Assembly (NCBI GenBank): GCA_965205535.1
Contig: CBDBHH010000005.1
Span: forward strand, 2,356,001 to 2,420,000
Direction of reading: 5' to 3'
DNA length: 64,000 nt
Source: UBA8079 sp965205535
Lineage (GTDB): Bacteria > Pseudomonadota > Alphaproteobacteria > UBA6615
A program made the position numbers and the translations under genes. Positions 41,812 through 50,216 of the stretch are shown in pieces; position 1 is the first letter of the stretch; each line of letters opens with the position of its first letter. The notes under the pieces were generated by a model. The model made no database searches, was not told the origin of the DNA, and saw only the letters and a list, made by a program, of their open reading frames with translations.

Positions 41812-43863
41812 CTAGCGGATGATGCCGATCAGCGTGTCCATCATGTCGCTCACCGCTTGGGTGACGCGTGCGGACGCCTGATAGGCATTCTGGAGGATCA
41901 TGAGAGATGACATTTCTTCGTCGATGTTCACCTGGCTCAAATTTGCAGATTTGGTCGACAGGGCTGCGCGGTAGCTTTCCTGAACATCGAGTTGCGCGGT
42001 CACGTCGCTCGCCCGGGTGGAGTTCAGTGAAACGATGCTGGCGGCATAATCGGCCAGGCGCATCGTTGAAATTGGCAAGCCGCCGGCGGATTCCAGGGTT
42101 TGGTCGGCACTGAAGACGTTCGCCAGGGCGTTGAGCGCGGTGCTGTCACCGGTCGAGATGGCCGGATCACCGGCTGCCAGGGTCCCGCTGCTCGACAATT
42201 CGCCGGTGGACAGAAGGTTCGGGTCGGCAACGATATCGCTGCGAACGCCGACCAGCGATGCAGCACCGGGTTGGCCCGCACGCAAATCGAGGGTGCTCGC
42301 GAGAGCCCCGGAATCGGTGACGAAGAAATTGCCGCCGTCGGTGTCGTTGATGTTCAGTCGGAAGCGACCGTTCTCCTGGAGGACGGTGGCGGAAATATTC
42401 TGTCCGGCCAAGGCTGCCGTGATGTTGGCAGCGATTGTGGTGAGAGTTTCGCCGACCGTATAGGCCACCGCACTCGTACCACCCGGGTGGTTGAAGGTGA
42501 GCGTGCCGCCGACGCCAACCGCCGTGGTGGCGCTCGACTGGTGACCCGAGGTGTATCGGGTGTAGTCCGTGTTGAGGGTAATCAAATCGTTCAGGCCGAG
42601 GAATTGTGCCAGGCCGGTGGTCTCGTCGCCGGTGGTCACGGCGCTGGTCATTTCGTTGACCGCGATGCTGTTGCCGCCGGTGGCCGTGACGACAAGCTTG
42701 CCCTGGGTGTTGAGACTTGCTGTGGCGTTTGTCATGCCGTCGATCGCGGTGACCAGGGCCCCGATATCCGCCAGACCACCCAGCGCGATGTCCGTCGTTT
42801 CGACGACGTCGCCGCTGCTGTCCAGGACCGAGACGCGGAAGGTGCCGCTCATGCCTGGATCGTCACCCGATGCGAAACCGCGCGTGCTGGTCAGCGTCGC
42901 GGGCGGGGGGAAAGACGTGCCGGCATTGTGCGCAGCATTGATGCCGCTGGTCATGGTCTCGGTGATGCGGTCGTACTCTTGCTGCAGCTCGACCAGACGC
43001 TGGTCACGCATTTCGATAAGACCGGCCAGTCGGCCATTGTCGATTTCGTTGGTGATGTCGATGGCGCCGGCACCATAGGTGATACCGCTGACATTCCCCG
43101 GATAGCTGATCGAGGCGTCGAACTGGGCGACGGCCGTGTGGGACAGGTTGACGACACCGTTGTCGATCAACGGGCGGCCCGAGCTGGTGAAGACCACGAC
43201 GTGACCGTTCGAGCGGTCGAATGTCTGGATTTCGATCAACTCGGACAGTTCCGCCATGACCTGGTCGCGGGCATCTTCCAGATCCGCGGCGGATTGTTGC
43301 TGTCCAAAGGCGAGGGATATCTGGTTGTTCAGGTCGTTGATGGCGGTCAGCTTTGTGTTCACAAGCGTGACGGCGTCGGAGATGTTCCGGTCGACCTCGC
43401 GGCGCATCTGCTGGATTTCGGAACTCAGCAGGTTGAGCCGGTCCGTGAACTGTACGGCTTGCGCAATGGTGTCGTACTTGCCGGGTGCGCTTTCGGGCGT
43501 GGTCGACAGGGATTCGAGGGCGACACCGAATTCGGTCAACAAATGCGAGACGTCGGAATTACTGCCCGGGGAGCCGAACAAATCCTGCATCCGACCGTAA
43601 TAGTCATTACGGACGGACAGGTCCTCGACCTTTGCAAGTTGTTCGCGGATCTGGCGCAGCAGATTCTGATCGACCACGCGCTGAATGTCGGTCAGGCGCA
43701 CACCGCTCGCACGGCCGGCGACGATCTGTGTCTGGGTCGAGACTGTCTTCTTCGAAAAGCCCTCTGTCGTGGCATTCGCGACGTTGTTCGAGACGACCTG
43801 CATCGCACCCTGAGTGGCATTCAGGGAGGCGAGAGCGGATTGCAGTGAAATCGTAAGCGACAT
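41812..43863 (-). CDS. flgK: FlgK, hook-associated protein 1
   Basis: 683 residues. N-terminus SLTISLQSALASLNATQGAMQVVSNNVANATTEGFSKKTVSTQ and the C-terminal DVTAQLDVQESYRAALSTKSANLSQVNIDEEMSSLMILQNAYQASARVTQAVSDMMDTLIGI are diagnostic. The middle is a large variable Gly/Thr-rich region. Part of flgI-flgJ-flgN-flgK-flgL. Confidence 0.96.
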   Translation of the reverse strand: MSLTISLQSALASLNATQGAMQVVSNNVANATTEGFSKKTVSTQTQIVAGRASGVRLTDIQRVVDQNLLRQIREQLAKVEDLSVRNDYYGRMQDLFGSPGSNSDVSHLLTEFGVALESLSTTPESAPGKYDTIAQAVQFTDRLNLLSSEIQQMRREVDRNISDAVTLVNTKLTAINDLNNQISLAFGQQQSAADLEDARDQVMAELSELIEIQTFDRSNGHVVVFTSSGRPLIDNGVVNLSHTAVAQFDASISYPGNVSGITYGAGAIDITNEIDNGRLAGLIEMRDQRLVELQQEYDRITETMTSGINAAHNAGTSFPPPATLTSTRGFASGDDPGMSGTFRVSVLDSSGDVVETTDIALGGLADIGALVTAIDGMTNATASLNTQGKLVVTATGGNSIAVNEMTSAVTTGDETTGLAQFLGLNDLITLNTDYTRYTSGHQSSATTAVGVGGTLTFNHPGGTSAVAYTVGETLTTIAANITAALAGQNISATVLQENGRFRLNINDTDGGNFFVTDSGALASTLDLRAGQPGAASLVGVRSDIVADPNLLSTGELSSSGTLAAGDPAISTGDSTALNALANVFSADQTLESAGGLPISTMRLADYAASIVSLNSTRASDVTAQLDVQESYRAALSTKSANLSQVNIDEEMSSLMILQNAYQASARVTQAVSDMMDTLIGIIR

Positions 43864-43905
43864 ATTCGCGTGGATCCTGGGCTGGTGAGCCGGGTAGGGT
43901 TTTTT

Positions 43906-44367
43906 CTAGAGCGTCTCGTTCAGGGATACGGTGAGCGGTGCCTGGCCGGCGTGTCCCATTTGGGCGTTTGCACCGTAGGTCGCGTTCTCGTTGCCGCGGT
44001 CGCGGATTGCATCGGCGATCGCCTCCATCAGGCGCGTGTTGGCCTCAACGGCGGTCCGCAGGGCAATCGAATTGCCGAGTGCCGACTTCTCCAACCGTGC
44101 GGCGGCCCGGCGCAATGCCGAGCTGCGGCCGTCGTCAATACCGGTCAGCGCGTCCGGCGTGGCGTGCAAGTCGCCCATCATGCGCTGGTAGACCGCGGTC
44201 AGGGATTCCTTGTCCGTCTGGAGCGCCTTGATGTCGCGCGCACGGTTGCCGCGCAGCAGGTCGATTTCCGATTCCATGAGCGCCGAGAGGCGTTCCGTCA
44301 CCCGGATGAGGTTGTCGGCGAACTCGGTACCCGTTGGCAGTGCGGGTGCGGCTTGTGTGGCGGCCAT
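43906..44367 (-). CDS. FlgN-type chaperone for FlgK/FlgL
   Basis: 153 residues, helical, with FADNLIRVTERLSALMESEIDLLRGNRARDIKALQTDKESLTAVYQRMMGDL, the FlgN fold in alphaproteobacteria. Sequence conservation in the family is low; position between flgJ and flgK supports the call. Confidence 0.8.
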   Translation of the reverse strand: MAATQAAPALPTGTEFADNLIRVTERLSALMESEIDLLRGNRARDIKALQTDKESLTAVYQRMMGDLHATPDALTGIDDGRSSALRRAAARLEKSALGNSIALRTAVEANTRLMEAIADAIRDRGNENATYGANAQMGHAGQAPLTVSLNETL

Positions 44368-44369
44368 GA

Positions 44370-44699
44370 TTATTTGTCCTCTTGCTGTGCGATGAGTTCG
44401 CGCATCACTGCGTCGGCAATGCCCACCCCACCGTTTTTGGCGAGGGCCTTGCCGTATTCTTCGTTCATGAGAGAGCGAAACATGGTTTCGCCCGGGCCGC
44501 CGCCGAATACAGGATCGACGTCGAGCCCCTGAAACATCTGGGCGAAAACCTGAGACAGGAAAAACGCCTCGAACTCCTCGACCGTCTCGCGCGTCGCGTC
44601 CGGCGCGCCGGGCTGCAGCTTGGGTCCCGTACTCTGCAGGGCGAGGGTCGTTGTTTCGAAAAGTGCGTTGGGGATCAGGCCCCCGCCGATATCGGACAT
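44370..44699 (-). CDS. FlgJ-like rod-binding protein (N-terminal domain only)
   Basis: 109 residues. Contains the rod-binding core EEFEAFFLSQVFAQMFQGLD and ETMFRSLMNEEYGKALAKNGGVGIADAVMREL. Lacks the muramidase domain of enterobacterial FlgJ, as usual in alphaproteobacteria. Start overlaps the flgI stop (TGATG). Confidence 0.9.
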   Translation of the reverse strand: MSDIGGGLIPNALFETTTLALQSTGPKLQPGAPDATRETVEEFEAFFLSQVFAQMFQGLDVDPVFGGGPGETMFRSLMNEEYGKALAKNGGVGIADAVMRELIAQQEDK

Positions 44700-45853
44700 C
44701 AGATCACCTCGATCTCGGCCTGCAACGCGCCGGCCGCCTTGATGGTCTGCAGGATCGAGATCATGTCGCGCGGGCCGATACCAAGCGCGTTTAGTCCGTT
44801 GACCAGTTCCTGCAATGTGATGCCCGGGTCCAGCACGGCCAGGCGTTTGTCGTCGTCTTCGTCGATTTCGATGTTTGAGCGGTCCACGGTCGTCGTCGTG
44901 CCCTGGCTCGCGAATGCGTTGGGCTGGCTGACTTGCGGGGTTTCCGTGATCCGGATGGTCAGATTGCCCTGGGCGATGGCCACGGTGCTGATTTTCACAT
45001 CCTGGCCCATGACGATGACGCCGGAATGTTCCGCGATAACAACGCGGGCCACCTGATCGGGGGTGACTTCGAGCTGCTCGATTTCGGTCAGCATGCCGAT
45101 TGTGTTGCCGGCGAACGCGCTGGGCACCTTGACCTGCACTGTTGCCGGGTCGAGCACGGCAGCGCTGCCATTGCCCAGCAGGCCGTTGATGGATTGAGCG
45201 ATGCGCTGGGAGGTTGTGAAATCGGGATTGCGCAGATTGAGATGAATTTCGGAGAGGGCGGCGAGGTCGAACATGATCTCGCGCTCGACAATTGCACCCG
45301 AGGGAATGCGCGCAGTTGTCGGCACGCCCTTGATGATCGTCTGGGCATTACCCTGGGCCGAGAAGCCTTCGACCACCAGCGGGCCCTGTGCCACCGAGTA
45401 AACCTCGCCGTCGGCGCCGAGCATCGGCGTGACCAGAAGTGTGCCACCACGCAGGCTGGTGGCATCACCGAGCGCGCTAACGGAAATGTCGATCCGCGAA
45501 CCCTGACGCGCGAAAGCCGGCAGGGTGGAGGTGACCATGACCGCGGCGACGTTGGCAGTGTTGAGGGAATCGATATCGTTGCGGGTGTTGACGCCAAGGC
45601 GTTCCAGCATGCCCACCAGACTTTGCGTGGTGAACGGCGCGTTCGCCAGTGTATCGCCTGATCCGTTCAGCCCGACCACGAGACCGTAGCCGACGAGCAG
45701 GTTGTCCCGGACACCTTCGATCGCGACGATATCCTTGATCCGCGATTGCGCATCCGCCGGTGTGGTGGGGCCCATGACAGTCGCGATGCTTGCGACGAGT
45801 GCCGCCAGCGCGGTCAGTTTGGCGAAACGAGAAATATTCAAAATCGAAGTCAT
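44699..45853 (-). CDS. flgI: FlgI, flagellar P-ring protein
   Basis: 384 residues from ATG 45853; an in-frame ATG at 45976 would bury the signal peptide and the promoter. Signal peptide ISRFAKLTALAALVASIATVMGPTTPADA, then SRIKDIVAIEGVRDNLLVGYGLVVGLNGSGD, VTSTLPAFARQGSRIDISVSALGDATSLRGGTLLVTPM, and the ending LVNGLNALGIGPRDMISILQTIKAAGALQAEIEVI. First gene of its operon behind a sigma-54 promoter. Confidence 0.96.
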   Translation of the reverse strand: MTSILNISRFAKLTALAALVASIATVMGPTTPADAQSRIKDIVAIEGVRDNLLVGYGLVVGLNGSGDTLANAPFTTQSLVGMLERLGVNTRNDIDSLNTANVAAVMVTSTLPAFARQGSRIDISVSALGDATSLRGGTLLVTPMLGADGEVYSVAQGPLVVEGFSAQGNAQTIIKGVPTTARIPSGAIVEREIMFDLAALSEIHLNLRNPDFTTSQRIAQSINGLLGNGSAAVLDPATVQVKVPSAFAGNTIGMLTEIEQLEVTPDQVARVVIAEHSGVIVMGQDVKISTVAIAQGNLTIRITETPQVSQPNAFASQGTTTTVDRSNIEIDEDDDKRLAVLDPGITLQELVNGLNALGIGPRDMISILQTIKAAGALQAEIEVI

Positions 45854-45900
45854 ACCGGGTCCGTTTGCGACGTTTCGGGCATCATTTCCCGCCCGATGAG

Positions 45901-45916
45901 TGCGAGAAGCATGCCA
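45901..45916 (-). promoter_or_regulatory. sigma-54 promoter of flgI-flgJ-flgN-flgK-flgL
   Basis: Minus strand TGGCATGCTTCTCGCA: GG and GC elements with exact spacing, two bases off consensus; 48-63 bp before the flgI start. Confidence 0.62.
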
Positions 45917-45989
45917 GATTTGAAAAACGAATAACCGGTTGTAATAAAACGAAAAAATACGGACACCCCTGCGCACTAATAGGCGTTGA

Positions 45990-46026
45990 GGGCAATCCGT
46001 GACCTGCCGGCGGGCAAGTTTTTCCC
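45990..46026. promoter_or_regulatory. probable FlbD enhancer pair for flgI
   Basis: GGGCAA-TCC-GTGACC at 45990-46004 and GGGCAA-GTT-TTTCCC at 46012-46026, 22 bp apart, 74 bp upstream of the sigma-54 promoter. The right half TTTTCCCAGTG is shared with the second fliF palindrome. Confidence 0.5.
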
Positions 46027-46147
46027 AGTGATGCCCTGTCGCTCATCCATGCAGAACACGTACCCGCACGAGCCCGTGAAGTGTGCGCGCCATCACAGGT
46101 CTTCCTGGCGTTCCGCTCGACATCCCTGTTAGCGAAAGGAGAAAAAT

Positions 46148-46528
46148 ATGTTGAGCAAAACCCCACACCGTCGTCCCCGTGTTGACCCACGTGACCGGGG
46201 TTTCAAGCGTCAATTATCCGCAGCTGTCTCGGGCGTCGTTCTCGGTGCAGCACTGGTATGGGCTGCGGCGGACGCATCGGCCCAGTCGCTGGGTACACCG
46301 CGTGATCTCTCCACCCGCACCGAGATCGCCGATTATCTGGGTCAGGCATATGATGAGGCCCCGGTGGCCGGCGGCATCGCGTCGAACGGCTCGGTGCTGG
46401 AGGTGTTTTCATCTCCGGACGGGAATTCCTGGACGATTGTCCTGACATCGCCCGACGGAACCAGTCAGGTTATGGCGGCTGGCGAAACCTGGCTTGAGTT
46501 GCTCAAGCTGAAAGGTGAACTCATCTAG
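46148..46528 (+). CDS. small exported protein of unknown function
   Basis: 126 residues with a good ribosome binding site (AAAGGAG). A basic N-terminus (SKTPHRRPRVDPRDRGFKRQ) leads into a signal helix (LSAAVSGVVLGAALVWAAADASAQ), so it is probably periplasmic. The mature part (VLEVFSSPDGNSWTIVLTSPDGTSQVMAAGETWLEL) looks like a small beta domain. No family recognised. It sits between the flgI promoter and the CtrA box of fliX. Confidence 0.75.
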   Translation: MLSKTPHRRPRVDPRDRGFKRQLSAAVSGVVLGAALVWAAADASAQSLGTPRDLSTRTEIADYLGQAYDEAPVAGGIASNGSVLEVFSSPDGNSWTIVLTSPDGTSQVMAAGETWLELLKLKGELI

Positions 46529-46543
46529 CCCGTATCCGGGCCT

Positions 46544-46558
46544 CTTAACCGGCCATTA
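46544..46558 (+). promoter_or_regulatory. perfect CtrA box upstream of fliX
   Basis: TTAA-CCGGCCA-TTAA (followed by CC) exactly matches TTAA-N7-TTAA, 61-75 bp before the fliX start. The Caulobacter fliX promoter is CtrA-controlled. Confidence 0.8.
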
Positions 46559-46618
46559 ACCGCGTTTGACGAGAATGCCTTGAGACATCCCCGTCCCATC
46601 TTTCGCGGCTCGTAAACT

Positions 46619-47038
46619 ATGAAGATTGCCGGCACCGGATCCACACGCAGCAACGTCGCGCGCCGCAAACCCGGCGCCGATGCGGCCACCGGAAACTTTG
46701 CTGGCCATATGAGCGGCCCGGCAAACGTGCAGGCGCCGGCCGTATCGGGCCCGACCCAGATCGCCTCTGTCGGGGCACTGGTCGCGCTTCAGGCCTCAAC
46801 CGGCTTCGGCACAGGCACAACAGCGGTTGAAATCGACCGGGCCGAGGATTTGCTCGATCAGCTGGATCGCATTCGTGTCGGCATACTTACGGGCGGGATC
46901 TCCGGCGCCACCTTGCAGAATATCGTCAATCGCCTGGCGCAGCGCCGCACGGAAGGCGTGGAACCCCGCCTCGCGACGCTGATCGACGAAATCGAACTGC
47001 GCGCACGTGTTGAGTTGGCCAAACTTTCCATGAACTAG
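46619..47038 (+). CDS. fliX: FliX, flagellar assembly trans-acting factor
   Basis: 139 residues. N-terminus MKIAGTGSTRSNVARRK and C-terminal AEDLLDQLDRIRVGILTGGISGATLQNIVNRLAQRRTEGVEPRLATLIDEIELRARVELAKL match the FliX family. In Caulobacter FliX links completion of the basal body to FlbD activity. Located divergent from flgI, as in Caulobacter. Confidence 0.94.
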   Translation: MKIAGTGSTRSNVARRKPGADAATGNFAGHMSGPANVQAPAVSGPTQIASVGALVALQASTGFGTGTTAVEIDRAEDLLDQLDRIRVGILTGGISGATLQNIVNRLAQRRTEGVEPRLATLIDEIELRARVELAKLSMN

Positions 47039-47044
47039 GTCAGC

Positions 47045-47081
47045 GTGTGCGGCCGCGTCGCTCTCGGCGCACACTTTATTT
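47045..47081 (+). terminator. probable terminator after fliX
   Basis: GTGTGCG paired with CGCACAC across a 16-nt loop, then TTTATTT. Confidence 0.55.
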
Positions 47082-47261
47082 CCAAGAAAGTTCCAGAAAT
47101 CCGCCGTTTTCGCCGATTGTTCCGGCGCGGTCGTGTTCGCATTCCGCACCGTCACAAATTCGTCACGCGACGGGTCTTGCCGCAACAGGGTCTCACGCAT
47201 ATATTCCGCGCGCAAAATCGCCTGACGAACAAAAATCAGCGTTGCAGGGGAAGAGTGCCGC

Positions 47262-47681
47262 ATGTCGTCAAATATGCTTTCGCCGGATTACACACCGACA
47301 GACAAAGAAGACTTCATGAATCCGATGATGGAGGAATTCTTCCGTCAACGACTGACCGCGTGGCGCGAGGAGTTGCTGCGTGAATCCGGGGTGACACTCC
47401 AGAACATGCAGACGACGAGTGTTCAGGAACCGGACATCGCCGACCGCGCCTCCCAGGAGAGCGAGCGCACGCTTGAGCTGCGTACCCGAGACCGTGAACG
47501 CAAGCTGATCTCCAAGATCGATGCCGCGCTGCGTCGAATCGAGACCGGCGAATTCGGTTACTGCGAAGACACCGGAGAGCCGATCGGTGTCGGGCGGCTG
47601 ATCGCGCGGCCGATCGCGACCATGAGCATCGAGGCCCAGGAGCGCCACGAGCGAATGGAAAAGACCCACCGCGACGAGTAG
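47262..47681 (+). CDS. dksA: DksA, RNA polymerase-binding transcription factor
   Basis: 139 residues. Coiled-coil finger with the tip-side DIADRASQESERTLELRTRDRERKLISKIDAALRRIETGEFGYC, then EDTGEPIGVGRLIARPIATMSIEAQERHER. Of the four zinc cysteines of E. coli DksA only the first remains (C-E-D-T, then S and A), a pattern I associate with alphaproteobacterial DksA. GGGGAAGAG precedes the ATG. The 220 bp between fliX and dksA hold only the fliX terminator. Confidence 0.93.
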   Translation: MSSNMLSPDYTPTDKEDFMNPMMEEFFRQRLTAWREELLRESGVTLQNMQTTSVQEPDIADRASQESERTLELRTRDRERKLISKIDAALRRIETGEFGYCEDTGEPIGVGRLIARPIATMSIEAQERHERMEKTHRDE

Positions 47682-47716
47682 CAATCAATCCGTCGGACGT
47701 GGCGATTGGTTGCCTT
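47680..47716 (+). terminator. weak terminator-like hairpin after dksA
   Basis: GCAATCAATC and GATTGGTTGC (10 bp, one G-U) with a 14-nt loop, followed by CTTTCG; overlaps the last base of the dksA stop codon. Confidence 0.45.
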
Positions 47717-47884
47717 TCGACGGGCTGAAATTCACTCATCTGAAAACCGCGGACATGCCGGACATTTCCGGCGTTCAACGCTTGTGCATGCCCCGTCAAA
47801 ACCTGCTAGCGTTTGTGCAAGCGGGCCCGTCCAGAGGCCCGCGTGGCGAATGTCATGAGCCGAAAATCAGCAGGGGGTGGCACG

Positions 47885-48913
47885 ATGCGTGCGATGGTCG
47901 TGAAAGAGTGGGGACAACCCTTCACACTTGAGGAGCGTCCCGATCCGGAACCGGGCCCGGGCGAAGCAATGCTCAAGGTGCGCGCGGCGGGGGTCGGGTT
48001 AACCCTCGTGACCATGCGGACAGGCGTGTTCGGCGGCGAGGCGCCGCGTGTCATGGGTCACGAACTGGGCGGAGATATCGTCGCGGTCGGTGAGGGCGTG
48101 ACCAACGTGAAACCCGGCGACCGTTGTGCGGTTTATTTTTATCTCAATTGTGGCCATTGCCGCTGGTGCCATGGCGGGCGCGAAACCCTGTGCGAGAACC
48201 ATGGCGGCTATGTCGGCGTCCATGTCGATGGTGGATATGCAGACTATGTGGTCTTGCCGGCTGGCAATTTCCTGCCGATCCCCGACGAGCTCGATTATGA
48301 GGGGGCTGCCATTGCAGCCGATGCGGTCAACGCCAACTGGCATTGCATGCGCGAGCGCGCGCAGATCGCCCCCCATGACGACGTGCTGCTGATTGGCGCG
48401 GGCGGGGGCGTCGGTGTCCACGGTATCCAGGTGGCAAAGGCGTTCGGCGCCCGGGTCATCGCCGCCGATATCTCGGACGAGAAGCTCGACTATGCCCGGC
48501 AATGGGGGGCGGATGAGGTGATCAATGTGCGCGCGGTCGACGATATCGCCGAAGCGGCGCGGAAGCTGACCGACGGCAAGGGTGTTGAGGCGGCGGTCGA
48601 CTATGTGGGGGCTGCCGAGACGTTCACGTCAGCTATTGCCGCCCTGACGACAGCGGGTCGCGCGGTGATGATCGGTGCCAAACCCGGCAAGGTCGAGATC
48701 AACCCGATCGATTTGGTCATTGGTGAGAAGATCGTGACGGGCTCGCGCCATTCGACCCGGACCGAACTCATGGAAACCATGGACGTGATGGCCAAGGGCA
48801 CGATCAAGTCGGCGATCGGCAAGCGCGTTCACTTCACGGAAGTCGAGACGCTGTTCGAGGATTTGCAGGCCGAGACCCTGTTGGGCCGCGGCGCGCTCAC
48901 CTACGACGACTAG
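47885..48913 (+). CDS. zinc-type medium-chain dehydrogenase/reductase
   Basis: About 342 residues from ATG 47885 (GGGGGTGG at -9), not the upstream ATG at 47813. GroES-like domain with GHELGGDIVAVGEGVTNVKPGDR and the structural-zinc loop CGHCRWCHGGRETLC, then a Rossmann domain (IGAGGGVGVHGIQVAKAFGARVIAADIS). The catalytic-zinc cysteine normally in AAGVCxTD is replaced (AAGVGLTLVTMRTG), so activity may differ from classical alcohol dehydrogenases. First of three plus-strand genes with an acyl-CoA dehydrogenase and a cupin. Confidence 0.88.
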   Translation: MRAMVVKEWGQPFTLEERPDPEPGPGEAMLKVRAAGVGLTLVTMRTGVFGGEAPRVMGHELGGDIVAVGEGVTNVKPGDRCAVYFYLNCGHCRWCHGGRETLCENHGGYVGVHVDGGYADYVVLPAGNFLPIPDELDYEGAAIAADAVNANWHCMRERAQIAPHDDVLLIGAGGGVGVHGIQVAKAFGARVIAADISDEKLDYARQWGADEVINVRAVDDIAEAARKLTDGKGVEAAVDYVGAAETFTSAIAALTTAGRAVMIGAKPGKVEINPIDLVIGEKIVTGSRHSTRTELMETMDVMAKGTIKSAIGKRVHFTEVETLFEDLQAETLLGRGALTYDD

Positions 48914-48938
48914 CAATAAGCTCTCACGGAGGAAAAAG

Positions 48939-50183
48939 ATGGTCGAATTTGCACTGACGAAGCGCCAGATCGCGCTGCGTGACAAGGCCCGGAAATTTGC
49001 GATCGAGGAAATCATCCCGGTTGCGGAGGTCGGTGATCGTGAACCCGATCCGGCCAAGTCGTTCAACTGGGATGTCATCCGCAAGGCCGACAAGCTGGGC
49101 CTGCGTACATTGTCTGTGCCCAAGGAATATGGCGGCGGCGGTGCCGATGTGCTGACCCTGTCGATGATCGGTGAGAACCTTGCCTATGGCGATCTCGGGA
49201 TTGCGGTGGCGTTCGATCAGACCTGGAAAATCATGACCATGATCAGCCACCTGACGACCGCGCGGCAGCGCAAGAAATGGCTGCCCCGTGTCATGGATGA
49301 CCCGACCTGCCTGCTCGCGGCGGCCGCGACCGAACCCCTCTCGGGCAGTGATTCGATCCTGCCTTACAACAAGCCCGATGGCGGCGTGCGCATGACCGCC
49401 AAGAAGCGCGGCGACAAGTGGATACTCAACGGCGAGAAACGCTATATCTCGAACGGCGGGCTGGCGAATGTCATCTATGTTATGGCCCGAACCGATATGC
49501 GCAAGGCGCCGCTCAAGAGCATGACCGGGTTTCTGCTGACCTCCGACACACCGGGTTATTCCGTGACGGAGATCTGGGACAAGCTCGGCCAGCGCAACGT
49601 GGCCAACGGGACGATGATTTTCGACAATGTCGAGATTCCACAGGCCGATGTGATGGGTACGCCCAACGGCGCACTCGGTGAACTGGGTGCACTTCTGACG
49701 CGCTTCGGGTCGAACATTCAGGCGGGAGCGACCGTGCTTGGTGTGGCCCAGCGTGCCTATGACGTGACTCTGCAATACGCCAAGCAACGCGTGCAGGGCG
49801 GCAAGCCGATATTCGAACACCAGATCCAGGCCCAGCGGCTTGCGCGGATGCACATGCTGCTCGAATCTGCGCGCTTCTATCTCTGGTATTCTGGCTGGAC
49901 CGCAAACAGCGGCACGCCGGATGCCGCGTCGGCATCCCTGTGCAAGGTGAATGCGGCGGAGAATTCGGTGAAGGTGCTGATGGAGGCCTTCGAGCTGTGG
50001 GCGGCCACCGGTTACATGAAGAAGAACCCGATCGAAAAACTCCTGCGCGACGGGCTCAGCTTCGTGCATTCCGATGGCACAAACGATGTGCTGCTGCTCA
50101 AGGCATCGCGGCTGCTCGGTGAGATCAAGCGCGGTGATCCGCGCTACAGCCGCCGGGTCGAGCTTGCCGCGAAGGGACGCTGA
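48939..50183 (+). CDS. acyl-CoA dehydrogenase family flavoprotein
   Basis: 414 residues; ACGGAGG precedes the ATG. Family blocks are visible: LSVPKEYGGGGADVLT, AAAATEPLSGSDS (FAD/substrate loop), GEKRYISNGGLANVIYVMART, DKLGQRNVANGTMIFDNVEIP, and the C-terminal HSDGTNDVLLLKASR. Substrate unknown. 25 bp downstream of the dehydrogenase gene and 33 bp before the cupin, so probably one operon. Confidence 0.92.
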   Translation: MVEFALTKRQIALRDKARKFAIEEIIPVAEVGDREPDPAKSFNWDVIRKADKLGLRTLSVPKEYGGGGADVLTLSMIGENLAYGDLGIAVAFDQTWKIMTMISHLTTARQRKKWLPRVMDDPTCLLAAAATEPLSGSDSILPYNKPDGGVRMTAKKRGDKWILNGEKRYISNGGLANVIYVMARTDMRKAPLKSMTGFLLTSDTPGYSVTEIWDKLGQRNVANGTMIFDNVEIPQADVMGTPNGALGELGALLTRFGSNIQAGATVLGVAQRAYDVTLQYAKQRVQGGKPIFEHQIQAQRLARMHMLLESARFYLWYSGWTANSGTPDAASASLCKVNAAENSVKVLMEAFELWAATGYMKKNPIEKLLRDGLSFVHSDGTNDVLLLKASRLLGEIKRGDPRYSRRVELAAKGR

Positions 50184-50216
50184 CCGAAGGTCAAATACGA
50201 ACTGGAGAGATATGGA

